NCBI GenBank assembly: GCA_034189125.1
Contig: JAXHVB010000088.1
Span: 1-16,623, forward strand
Source: UBA5862 sp002408105
GTDB taxonomy: Bacteria; Pseudomonadota; Gammaproteobacteria; Pseudomonadales; UBA5862
Direction of reading: 5' to 3'
Length of the DNA stretch: 16,623 bases
Below are positions 1-6,616 of the stretch, piece after piece. Below the pieces are notes generated by a model. The model was not told the origin of the DNA and did no database searches. It saw nothing but the letters and a program-made list of their open reading frames with translations. The translations under genes and the position numbers were made by a program. Numbering within the stretch: position 1 is the first letter of the stretch; every line of letters begins with the position of its first letter.

Positions 1-144
1 ATGAGCCAGTCCGATGCGGACGTGTACTTTTGCGGCCCCAAGCCATTCATGGGAGCTGTGCATGACATGCTTCGTTCTCTGGGCTTTGCGGAGGAGCGGC
101 TGCATTATGAGCTGTTTGGCCCGCACGCCCCCTTGGAGCAATGA
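1..144 (+). CDS. hmp: flavohaemoglobin (nitric oxide dioxygenase), C-terminal fragment cut by window edge
   Basis: The first 47 codons, running to the TGA at 142-144, read as the end of the FAD/NAD(P)H-binding reductase domain of flavohaemoglobin. The pattern is DADVYFCGPKPFM, then a helix, then RLHYELFGPH, which matches the NAD-binding CGP motif and the conserved HYE-FGP tail of Hmp. The family converts NO plus O2 to nitrate in the cytoplasm using haem, FAD and NAD(P)H. The ATG at position 1 is internal, because the globin and FAD domains must lie upstream outside the window. The next gene, 58 bp downstream on the same strand, encodes an NsrR-type NO sensor, a common neighbour and regulator of hmp. 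Other ferredoxin-reductase-like oxidoreductases end similarly, but the tail plus the neighbours favour Hmp. Confidence 0.8.
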   Translation: MSQSDADVYFCGPKPFMGAVHDMLRSLGFAEERLHYELFGPHAPLEQ

Positions 145-202
145 GCCCGGTGGCATGAAGGCTTGTGGGGCCAGCTTCTGCCAACGGGGGGAGTGACCGA
201 CA

Positions 203-682
203 ATGCGGCTGACCCAACACACTGATTATGCGCTGCGGGTGTTGATCTACCTAGGCCTCAAGGGTGAGGCGCTGGCCACGATTCAAGAGATTGCCGAAGC
301 CTATCGCATCTCGAACAACCATTTGATGAAAGTGACGCGAAAGCTCGCGAACTGCGGGTATGTGGAATCCATCCGTGGTGCTGGCGGCGGGCTGCGTCTG
401 CGTCAGGATCCGGCGTTCATCAATCTGGGCCAAGTTGTGCAAGACATGGAGCCGGAATTTGGTTTGGCGGAGTGCATGCGAGAAGGAAACGCCTGCGTTA
501 TCACTGCGGCCTGTGCCTTGCCTGCGGTGCTGCGTCGCGCCCAGGACGCGTTCATGGCAGAACTATTGGCACGCAGCCTGGCAGACATTCTGCCGCACAA
601 TCGGCGCGCCCCCCTTGCACAGTTGCTGAAGCTTGACCCCAAGCCCGGGCAGCGCGCTGAAGTTCAGGGTGCGGAGAAGTGA
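203..682 (+). CDS. nsrR: Rrf2-family NO-sensing transcriptional repressor NsrR
   Basis: This 159-residue protein has the Rrf2 winged helix: the N-terminus MRLTQHTDYALRVLIYL, a helix-turn-helix around residues 27-52 and a glycine-rich wing at about 58-64. Three cysteines at 91, 98 and 104 (C-X6-C-X5-C) match the iron-sulfur cluster ligands of NsrR, and Asp8, the fourth ligand in the characterised Streptomyces NsrR, is present. From family knowledge, the cluster reacts with NO and releases repression of hmp, nnrS and related genes. A purine-rich GGGGGAG at about 187-193 precedes the ATG at good spacing. The gene follows hmp by 58 bp and overlaps nnrS by 4 bp (GTGA), so the three probably form one NO-response unit. 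IscR, the closest alternative, has a different cysteine pattern and context. Confidence 0.9.
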   Translation: MRLTQHTDYALRVLIYLGLKGEALATIQEIAEAYRISNNHLMKVTRKLANCGYVESIRGAGGGLRLRQDPAFINLGQVVQDMEPEFGLAECMREGNACVITAACALPAVLRRAQDAFMAELLARSLADILPHNRRAPLAQLLKLDPKPGQRAEVQGAEK

Positions 683-1866
683 CCGTCCGACACCGCATCG
701 ATCCACAGTCGCCCAACCTGAGCAGTCTGTTTGCGGCACCGTTTCGAGTGTTTTTCATCTCCGCGGCGCTTTGGGCCGTTCTGGCGCTGATGCTGTGGCT
801 GGCGGCGTTGTTCACTCCTTGGGCAATGCCGGCACATTTCCCGGGCGTTCTCTGGCACCAGCACGCAATGCTGGTGGGTCTACTCAATGCTGCCGTCGCC
901 GGGTTTTTGCTCACTGCAGTGGGCAATTGGACCCAAACCAGGCCAATTGGTGGTGCCGGTTTGGCCATGCTGTGGGGGCTGTGGGCGTTGGGGCGGGTGG
1001 TGGTGTTTGTGGGCGGCTGGCTTCCGGGTGCTCTTGTCCATGGCGTCGACCTCCTGTTTTTGCCGCTGGTTTCCCTCATCGTGGCACGGCGTGTATGGGC
1101 AGCCCGTCAAGCGCGTCAGGCGGTTGTTGTACTGGCTGTGGCTGTGCTGTGGTTGGCTGACGTCGGTTTGCACCTTGGCTTCGCTGGGGCGTCAGGCGGC
1201 GCATTGCTGGGGGCATTCGCGTTGATGTTGGTGATTGGTGGGCGCATCACCCCTGCATTTTCCCGCAACTGGCTGCGCAGCCATGGCCGATTGCGCGAGG
1301 CCGATGCGATCACAGACCCACGTGGGCTCGCGGCGGCCAGCATTGGACTGAGTTTTCTGTTGGCCGCCGGATTTGCGCTTGGTTTCCCTGGGCCAAGTGG
1401 TTGGCTGGCCTTGGCCGCAGCACTGGCCACCGCCCTGCGCCTGGCCTGTTGGCGCCCGTGGTTGGTGCGCGCCGAACCCCTGCTATGGGCGTTGCCCCTG
1501 GCACTGGGGTGGATACCCATTGCTGAGCTGCTGCTGGCCGGACACCTGCTCTGGCGTCTGCAGCCAGCCACTGCTTGGGTTCACGCCGGTGCCCTTGGAG
1601 GAATGGCCACACTCGTGCTTGCAGTCATGTGCCGCGTATCTCTCGGACATAGTGGGCGCTCACTCACCCTGACTGGTTTGATGGTGAGCGCGTTGCTTGC
1701 CTTGCAGGCTGCAGCGGTGGTGCGCGTACTCATCGCGTTGCAATGGATGCCCTGGCGAGGTGGCATTCTGGTCGCGGGCCTTGGCTGGGTGTATGCCTTT
1801 GGAGCATTTCTGGTGTGCTATACCCGCATGCTCAGCACGGCTCGAATCGACGGACGGCCGGGCTAG
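679..1866 (+). CDS. nnrS: NnrS family haem-copper membrane protein
   Basis: This 395-residue, very hydrophobic protein has about 12 predicted membrane segments. Family motifs are visible: a WHQHAMLVG segment near residue 54 leading into AVAGFLLTAVGNWT, GRITPAFSRNWL in the middle, and a late AVMCRVSLGHSGR. The histidines in the first and last of these are candidate metal or haem ligands. NnrS proteins of denitrifying and NO-exposed bacteria bind haem and copper and relieve NO stress, especially without oxygen, although their exact reaction is not settled. The start is the GTG overlapping the nsrR stop. An in-frame stop at 658-660 leaves it as the only reasonable start, and GGAG at 673-676 is close to it, so translational coupling with nsrR is likely. 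It sits in the cytoplasmic membrane. Confidence 0.9.
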   Translation: MTVRHRIDPQSPNLSSLFAAPFRVFFISAALWAVLALMLWLAALFTPWAMPAHFPGVLWHQHAMLVGLLNAAVAGFLLTAVGNWTQTRPIGGAGLAMLWGLWALGRVVVFVGGWLPGALVHGVDLLFLPLVSLIVARRVWAARQARQAVVVLAVAVLWLADVGLHLGFAGASGGALLGAFALMLVIGGRITPAFSRNWLRSHGRLREADAITDPRGLAAASIGLSFLLAAGFALGFPGPSGWLALAAALATALRLACWRPWLVRAEPLLWALPLALGWIPIAELLLAGHLLWRLQPATAWVHAGALGGMATLVLAVMCRVSLGHSGRSLTLTGLMVSALLALQAAAVVRVLIALQWMPWRGGILVAGLGWVYAFGAFLVCYTRMLSTARIDGRPG

Positions 1867-1913
1867 GCGTAGGGGCTCGCGGCACGCGGATCGGTGTTCG
1901 TCAATACATCTGT

Positions 1914-1942
1914 TTGATCGTATATACGATAAATGGTATATA
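1914..1942 (+). promoter_or_regulatory. arsR promoter with embedded palindromic ArsR operator
   Basis: TTGATC at 1914-1919 and TATATA at 1937-1942 are separated by exactly 17 bp and fit a sigma-70 promoter. The spacer contains the perfect 14-bp palindrome ATCGTATATACGAT at 1917-1930. ArsR repressors bind AT-rich dyads overlapping the -35/-10 region, so this is the probable operator for self-repression, lifted by arsenite. The predicted transcript start falls at about 1949, on the arsR start codon itself. Confidence 0.7.
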
Positions 1943-1948
1943 GTTGTT

Positions 1949-2347
1949 GTGCCCATTGAGCCCACCGACCTGTTCACCGCCATCAGCCACCCAACCCGGT
2001 TGCGCTGCCTGTTGCTGCTGCTGCGTTTCGAGGAACTCTGTGTCTGTGAGTTCACTGGGGCCCTGGGCGCCGCTCAGCCGCATGTGTCACGGCACCTGGC
2101 GCAGTTGCGCGCAGCACAGCTCGTTGCCGACCGCCGCGATGGGCTCTGGATTCACTACCGCGTGCACCCCGGGCTGGCCGATTGGGCCTGGGTGGTGCTG
2201 CGTGCCACTGCGGCTGAAACCGAATCTCAATCGCCCTATCAGGAGGATGCCATGCGGGTCGCTGCCCAGCGCGGCAGCGGCCCGCACTGCGCTCCGGTCA
2301 TCGGTGGACGCCTTGTTTCCACTTCTTCCAGCAGGGTCAAGCCATGA
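1949..2347 (+). CDS. arsR: ArsR family arsenite-responsive repressor
   Basis: This 132-residue SmtB/ArsR winged-helix protein has an SHPTRLRCLLLL segment near residues 13-24, the metal-binding ELCVCEF with Cys31 and Cys33, the recognition helix QPHVSRHLAQLRAAQLV at about 43-59, and a wing DRRDGLWIHYRV. It closely follows the plan of E. coli ArsR. The third E. coli ligand (Cys37) is replaced by Thr36, so As(III) would be held by two cysteines plus possibly a residue elsewhere. No ATG exists in frame near the domain start. The GTG at 1949 is the only common start codon that keeps the whole domain, and no Shine-Dalgarno precedes it. It overlaps arsC by 4 bp (ATGA) and heads the arsenic operon. 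Confidence 0.88.
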   Translation: MPIEPTDLFTAISHPTRLRCLLLLLRFEELCVCEFTGALGAAQPHVSRHLAQLRAAQLVADRRDGLWIHYRVHPGLADWAWVVLRATAAETESQSPYQEDAMRVAAQRGSGPHCAPVIGGRLVSTSSSRVKP

Positions 2348-2874
2348 GCGAAGCTGTACTGCAGGTGCTGTTTTTGTGTACCGGAAACTCTGCGCGCAGC
2401 ATTTTCGCCGAGGCGCTGCTCAATCAGCTGGGTCAGGGCCGCTTTCAAGCCTTCAGTGCGGGCAGCTTCCCGAAGGGCGAGGTGCACCCACTCGCGCTCC
2501 ATGAGTTGCGTCAGCGCGGGTATTCCACAGAGGGGCTGCGCAGCAAAAGCTGGGCCGAATTTTCCGGGGAAGGCAGGGCCCCCCTTGATCTGGTGATCAC
2601 CGTCTGTGACAACGCGGCTGGCGAAACCTGTCCTGTTTGGCCAGGTCAGCCCGTCACGGCCCATTGGGGCATTGAGGATCCGGCCGCGGCAACAGGAGAC
2701 GACTGGGAGCGCAAAGCAGCATTCGCGCGGGCGTTCGGGTATCTGGAGCGGCGCATCGAATTGTTGGTCAACCTGCCAGTGCAGCGGCTGGACCGACTGC
2801 GGCTTAGCCAGCAGCTCAAGGAAATTGCGCAGAGCCCGGGTGCTTCGTCCGGGGCCGCAAGGGCTGATTCATGA
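2344..2874 (+). CDS. arsC: arsenate reductase, low-molecular-weight phosphatase type
   Basis: This 176-residue cytoplasmic enzyme reduces As(V) to As(III) so that the downstream pump can expel it. The N-terminal P-loop LCTGNSARS holds the nucleophile Cys12 and Arg18 (C-X5-R). Two further cysteines at 88 and 96, in ITVCDN and GETCPVWPG, fit the redox pair that relays the disulfide in thioredoxin-linked ArsC. HWGIEDPAA carries the conserved Asp112 that acts as general acid. The pI258-type enzyme has spacing C-X6-C for the relay pair, whereas here it is C-X7-C. The protein is longer than the roughly 130-140-residue standard, with a C-terminal extension of about 30 residues. It overlaps arsR and acr3 by 4 bp each. 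Confidence 0.92.
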   Translation: MSEAVLQVLFLCTGNSARSIFAEALLNQLGQGRFQAFSAGSFPKGEVHPLALHELRQRGYSTEGLRSKSWAEFSGEGRAPLDLVITVCDNAAGETCPVWPGQPVTAHWGIEDPAAATGDDWERKAAFARAFGYLERRIELLVNLPVQRLDRLRLSQQLKEIAQSPGASSGAARADS

Positions 2875-3947
2875 CCAGCGAAGAAGCCAAAGAACCGCAG
2901 CACGGCGGCTTTGTCATGGGCCGTTTTGAGCGCTACCTCAGCCTCTGGGTCGGGTTGTGCATCCTGTGTGGGATTGCCTTGGGTGCATCGGTACCGGAGT
3001 TGTTTCGCTCGGTCGCCGGGTTGGAGGCCGCCGAGGTCAACCTTCCGGTGGCCGTGCTGATCTGGCTCATGATCACCCCGATGATGCTCAAAGTCGATTT
3101 TTCGGCGCTGCATCAGGTGGCTGAACATTGGCGCGGTATTGGGGTGACGGTGTTCGTGAACTGGGCGGTAAAGCCGTTCAGCATGGCCCTCTTGGGGTGG
3201 GTGTTGCTTGCCGGCGTGTTTGCGCCTTGGCTGCCGGCAGGAGAGGTCGATGCCTACATCGCTGGGTTGATTCTGCTTGCTGCCGCGCCCTGTACGGCCA
3301 TGGTGTTTGTCTGGAGCCGTCTGTGCGGTGGGGACCCGAACTTCACCCTCTCCCAAGTGGCCCTCAATGACAGCATCATGGTCGTGGCTTTCGCGCCGAT
3401 TGTCGGGTTGCTCCTCGGCCTATCGGCGATTGCCATCCCTTGGAATACTCTGTTGCTGTCGGTCGGACTGTACATTTTGATGCCGGTCTTGGTCGCCCAG
3501 ATCAGCCGCCACTTTCTGCTGGCGCGTGGTGGTGAGCAGGCACTGGAAGCTGCGCTCGCCAGGCTGCATCCATTGTCCTTGGCTGCCCTGTTGATCACCC
3601 TCGTGCTGCTGTTCGGTTTTCAGGGCGAGCAGATTCTCCGCCAGCCTTTGGTGATCGCGATTCTCGCGGTGCCGATCTTGATTCAGGTCTACGCCAACGC
3701 AGGGCTCGCCTATTGGCTGAACCGCCGGCTGGGTGTCGCCCACTGCGTCGCCGGTCCCTCGGCATTGATCGGTGCCAGCAACTTCTTCGAGCTTGCGGTG
3801 GCAACTGCCATCGCGGTCTTCGGTTTCGAATCCGGTGCAGCCCTGGCCACTGTGGTTGGGGTGTTGGTCGAGGTTCCGGTGATGTTGTCTGTGGTTTGGA
3901 TCGTCAATTCAAGCAAGAACTGGTACCAAAGGCCCGCATCGACCTAG
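2871..3947 (+). CDS. acr3: Acr3-type arsenite efflux permease
   Basis: This 358-residue membrane protein has about ten hydrophobic segments and belongs to the Acr3 (BASS-related) arsenite antiporters, not the unrelated E. coli ArsB fold. Hallmarks are FERYLSLWVGLC at the start of the first segment, LLAAAPCTAMVFVWS with Cys141, and VEVPVML with Glu334. The cysteine and glutamate correspond to residues shown to be essential in characterised Acr3 proteins. It exports As(III) produced by ArsC. The ATG at 2871 overlaps the arsC stop and has AAGGG 8 nt upstream. An internal ATG at 2916, just before GRFERYL, is a possible alternative giving a shorter N-terminus. It is the last gene of the arsR-arsC-acr3 operon. 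Confidence 0.93.
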   Translation: MTSEEAKEPQHGGFVMGRFERYLSLWVGLCILCGIALGASVPELFRSVAGLEAAEVNLPVAVLIWLMITPMMLKVDFSALHQVAEHWRGIGVTVFVNWAVKPFSMALLGWVLLAGVFAPWLPAGEVDAYIAGLILLAAAPCTAMVFVWSRLCGGDPNFTLSQVALNDSIMVVAFAPIVGLLLGLSAIAIPWNTLLLSVGLYILMPVLVAQISRHFLLARGGEQALEAALARLHPLSLAALLITLVLLFGFQGEQILRQPLVIAILAVPILIQVYANAGLAYWLNRRLGVAHCVAGPSALIGASNFFELAVATAIAVFGFESGAALATVVGVLVEVPVMLSVVWIVNSSKNWYQRPAST

Positions 3948-3965
3948 TCCTTCTGGTGTCAGGGA

Positions 3966-3985
3966 ACGGCCTGGGTTAGGCCCGT
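3966..3985. terminator. small hairpin between convergent acr3 and spy-like genes
   Basis: ACGGCCT and AGGCCCGT can pair as a 7-bp stem with one bulged C around a five-base loop. It lies in the 85-bp gap between convergent genes, where a bidirectional terminator would be expected. There is no clear T tract on either strand, so an intrinsic terminator is only a possibility. Confidence 0.25.
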
Positions 3986-4032
3986 CCGGCACAGTGATCG
4001 GGCGCAGTATCCGGCAAGACTGGGGCCAGAGG

Positions 4033-4302
4033 CTACCAACGCCGTTCGCGGCGGTGGCTGTCCCGTTCTGCGCGCTCGGCACGAAACTCATCAAGCTTTT
4101 GGCGTTGCTCCTCGGTGAGCAGGGCGCGCACCTGCTCGCGGTGCTGTTCGTGGAGTTGCCTCATCTGCTCCACTTGTTGCTCTGATAGGGCCAGGTATTT
4201 CTCCATGCGAGCGACCGGATCCCGTTCTCCTGGTCCAGCCATGGCCGCTGGCACCAAGGCAGCGCCGAGAACGAGGGTGAATAGGCTCTCTTTCAAATTC
4301 AT
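4033..4302 (-). CDS. Spy/CpxP-like periplasmic LTxxQ-motif protein
   Basis: This small protein of 89 residues begins MNLKESLFTLVLGAALVPAAMA, a typical signal peptide with probable cleavage after AMA (residue 22). The mature part is helical and highly charged, with two degenerate LTxxQ repeats: LALSEQQVEQM at about 37-47 and LLTEEQRQKLDEF at about 61-73. This is the signature of Spy/CpxP envelope chaperones, although it is shorter than the roughly 140-residue mature Spy or CpxP. AAAGGAG lies 7 nt before the ATG at 4302; the longer open frame upstream has no support. It follows baeR on the same strand after 139 bp. In E. coli spy is a BaeR target, so a role as an effector of the adjacent two-component system is a reasonable inference. 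The Arg-rich end may reduce chaperone-like character. Confidence 0.8.
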   Translation of the reverse strand: MNLKESLFTLVLGAALVPAAMAGPGERDPVARMEKYLALSEQQVEQMRQLHEQHREQVRALLTEEQRQKLDEFRAERAERDSHRRERRW

Positions 4303-4398
4303 GGTTATGCTCCTTTGGCGAATGCTGTTCTTGGTTCGAGCCGAGGCACATCCTCTGCCCTTGGGTTCCAGGATGGGGCGTGACTGTGCATTCAGTGC

Positions 4399-4425
4399 GG
4401 AGAAAACGTGCAAAAATTGCGGAAA
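4399..4425 (-). promoter_or_regulatory. candidate BaeR-type regulatory sites upstream of the spy-like gene
   Basis: On the minus strand this stretch holds TTTCCGCAATTTTTGC (4410-4425), which resembles a motif upstream of baeS at 6601-6616 at 13 of 16 positions, followed by TTTTCTCC (4399-4406). The latter equals the first half of the E. coli BaeR box, but the second half is not conserved. It lies about 100-120 nt before the spy-like start codon and just after the baeR stop. Control by BaeR is an inference. Confidence 0.35.
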
Positions 4426-4441
4426 TGTTCGCGCGCTCGAA

Positions 4442-5134
4442 TCAGCCCTTTGACTGGGGCTCATAGCGGTAGCCGGCACCGTAGACCGAATGGATCAGCA
4501 CCCAATGCGGTGTGAGCGACTCGAGCTTTTTGCGCAGCTTTTTGACGTGGCTGTCGATGGTGCGGTCGGAGACGATGCGCCCGTCTCGATAAATCCGCGC
4601 CATCAGTTGGGCGCGGGAGAAGATTCGCCCTGGCTGGCGGTGCAGCGCCTCAAGCAGTCGGAATTCGACAGTGGTCAATTCGACTTCGCCTAGGGCAGAT
4701 CGTACCCGTTGGCGTTCCGAGTCAAGGGTCAGCAGGGAGTCCGAAGCCACCGGCCGCTCGGGGTGGGTGCGCCGCAGCACGGCGTTCACTCGGGCCACCA
4801 GCTCCCGCGGGCTGAAGGGTTTGCACAGATAATCGTCTGCGCCGAGTTCGAGTCCGAGCAGGCGGTCGATCTCCTCAACGCGCGCGGTGACCATTATGAC
4901 GGGCACACCGCTGAAACGGCGAATCTCCCGGATGATCTCCAGACCGTCGCGCCCCGGGAGCATGAGGTCCAGCACCACGAGGTCCGGCGCCTGCTGCGCC
5001 ACCCACTCCACGACCCCGACCCCGGTGTCCAGTTGGTGGGTCGCGTACCCCGCTGCAGTCAGGTACTCCGCTTCGATGCGGGCCAGTTTCGGCTCGTCTT
5101 CGACGATCAGAATGCGCGGTCCCGGGGGGGTCAT
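4442..5134 (-). CDS. baeR: OmpR/PhoB family response regulator, BaeR-like
   Basis: This 230-residue two-domain response regulator has a receiver at residues 8-123 with the acidic pocket Glu12/Asp13, phospho-acceptor Asp56 in VVLDLMLPG, Thr83 and Lys105 in CKPFSPREL. A C-terminal winged helix (about 131-226) shows TVEFRLLEAL, FSRAQLMARIY, the recognition helix RTIDSHVKKLRKKLE and the wing VYGAGYRYE. The sequence tracks E. coli BaeR closely, including IRRFSGVPVIMVTARVEEIDRLLGLELGADDYLCKP. The ATG at 5134 overlaps the baeS stop by 4 bp. An upstream extension of the frame runs through the kinase gene and has no support. In E. coli BaeR responds to envelope damage and switches on spy and drug exporters; here a spy-like gene lies directly downstream. 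Confidence 0.92.
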   Translation of the reverse strand: MTPPGPRILIVEDEPKLARIEAEYLTAAGYATHQLDTGVGVVEWVAQQAPDLVVLDLMLPGRDGLEIIREIRRFSGVPVIMVTARVEEIDRLLGLELGADDYLCKPFSPRELVARVNAVLRRTHPERPVASDSLLTLDSERQRVRSALGEVELTTVEFRLLEALHRQPGRIFSRAQLMARIYRDGRIVSDRTIDSHVKKLRKKLESLTPHWVLIHSVYGAGYRYEPQSKG

Positions 5135-6573
5135 GGTGCAAGCGGCAGCCGAATGAGAATGCGCAGGCCACCCAGCGGCGCCGCTTGGGCTTCGATGGTT
5201 CCGCCATGGGCCTCGACGATGCGCCGGCACAGGGCGAGCCCGATGCCGGCGCCGCCGTGGTGGCGGCTGCGTGAGCGCTCGACCCGAAAGAAACGCTCGA
5301 AGAGGCGAGGCAAATCGGTGGCGGCGACGCCCGGTGCGGAGTCCTGAAAATCAAGGCAGAGCGCCTGGTGGATTCGCGTGCCGGTGATGTCTAGGCGCCC
5401 GCCGGAATCGGTGTAGCAGAGGCTGTTTTGCAACAGATTGCGAAACAGCTGGGACAGTCGGTCCGCATCAGCGTACACCTCGGCGTTGGCCACAGGGGTC
5501 AACGCCGAGGTCACCTGGATGTTGCGCTCGGCAAACTTGCCGGCGAGGACCTGAACATCGGCCTGTAGCACATCGGCCGGGCGCACCCGCTGCTTGTGGG
5601 TGCTGAGCGCACCCAAGTCCGACATGGCCAGTTGGTAGAGGTCCTCCACCAGGCGGGTCAGCCGCATCACTTCAGTGTGCAGGGAGTCGGCGGCGTGGCG
5701 GTCGAGGGGCCGCACGCCGTCCTGTACGGCCTCGATCTCGGCGCGCAGCACGGCCAATGGTGTGCGCAGTTCATGGGCGACGTCCCCCATCCATTCGCAC
5801 CGCAAGCGGTCGGTGCGCTCCAGCGCCTCAGCCAGCGCGTTGAAATCTCGGGCGAGATCGCCGAGCTCGTCGCTCGATTCGGCAGGCACCCGGGTCTCGT
5901 AGCGTCCGGCGGCGAGCGCTTCAGTCCCCGCGATCACGCGCCGAAGCCGGCGCACCAGGTGCTTTGACACAGGTGCGGCGAGCAACGCCGAGCAGAGCAC
6001 CACCAAGGCGGCGAGCAGCCAGAGCCGCTGACTGAGCCGCTGGATGAACTGCAGGTCACCCGCGCGCTCCCAGGTGGGACCTGAAGCGACCCCAAGATAC
6101 CCCACGACCTGTCCCTCCACTTCGATCGGCCAGAGGTTGAGCTGACCCTGCGCGTCCTTGCGGCCGTAGACCAGGGTGCGGGTCGCGTCGAGAAGCATCA
6201 CACGAAGTTCCAGTGGCACGAAGCGCGGGTTCCGGTGCGGCGGCTGGTGCTCAGTCTCGGGCGGCCAACGCCTTGGTTCGTTGCGTGGCCACGGAAGCTG
6301 CGGTGTTGCGCGCGCGTGCAGGTAAGGCACGCCACGCAGCGTCATGCGCCAGCGCCGCGGATTGGCCGCAAGGCGGTCCCAGCTGCCGTCCTCGGCGTAG
6401 ACCTCGGCCAGCTGCTCGACCAAAGATTCGATGCGTTCGTGCTGGCGGGCCTCCACGTAACGGGTAAATCCCCGTTCGACCGACCAACCCACCAGCCCCG
6501 CCAGCACCGCCACAACCAGACTGGTTGCCGCCAGCAGGGTGAGGAACAGCTTGTGGCCTACTTTTAGACGCAA
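5131..6573 (-). CDS. baeS: BaeS-like sensor histidine kinase
   Basis: This 480-residue inner-membrane kinase has a first membrane segment at residues 8-30, a periplasmic sensor to about 183 with a Pro/Arg-rich stretch at 91-116, and a second membrane segment at about 184-202. A HAMP domain (203-255, with DELGDLARDFNALAE) follows. The dimerisation/phospho-acceptor motif DVAHELRTPLAVLRAEIEAV carries His267. The ATPase shows the N box RNLLQNSLCYTDSGG, the G1 motif DSAPGVA and the G2 motif GGAGIGLALC. All core motifs look intact. The start is a TTG at 6573, preceded by GGAG and giving the expected BaeS N-terminus RLKVGHKLFL. The same frame stays open to 7074, but that upstream part does not resemble the family. 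The gene is translationally coupled to baeR by ATGA. Confidence 0.9.
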   Translation of the reverse strand: MRLKVGHKLFLTLLAATSLVVAVLAGLVGWSVERGFTRYVEARQHERIESLVEQLAEVYAEDGSWDRLAANPRRWRMTLRGVPYLHARATPQLPWPRNEPRRWPPETEHQPPHRNPRFVPLELRVMLLDATRTLVYGRKDAQGQLNLWPIEVEGQVVGYLGVASGPTWERAGDLQFIQRLSQRLWLLAALVVLCSALLAAPVSKHLVRRLRRVIAGTEALAAGRYETRVPAESSDELGDLARDFNALAEALERTDRLRCEWMGDVAHELRTPLAVLRAEIEAVQDGVRPLDRHAADSLHTEVMRLTRLVEDLYQLAMSDLGALSTHKQRVRPADVLQADVQVLAGKFAERNIQVTSALTPVANAEVYADADRLSQLFRNLLQNSLCYTDSGGRLDITGTRIHQALCLDFQDSAPGVAATDLPRLFERFFRVERSRSRHHGGAGIGLALCRRIVEAHGGTIEAQAAPLGGLRILIRLPLAP

Positions 6574-6600
6574 GGACGTTTCTCCATCCCGCGATTGTCC

Positions 6601-6616
6601 GCGCAAATTGCGCAAA
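6601..6616 (-). promoter_or_regulatory. inverted-repeat motif upstream of baeS, similar to one before the spy-like gene
   Basis: The minus-strand sequence TTTGCGCAATTTGCGC contains GCGCAA and TTGCGC around one central base. It lies 28-43 nt before the baeS start and matches 13 of 16 positions of the element at 4410-4425. Autoregulation by BaeR is one explanation; a site this close to the start could equally be repressive or unrelated. Confidence 0.35.

Noticed and set aside
145..202. Possible NsrR operator between hmp and nsrR
   Set aside because: No convincing dyad resembling known NsrR sites could be read in this 58-bp gap; the operator is more likely upstream of hmp, outside the window.
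1697..1948. Upstream extension of the arsR reading frame
   Set aside because: It overlaps nnrS, lies before the predicted arsR promoter and has no family resemblance, so arsR starts at 1949.
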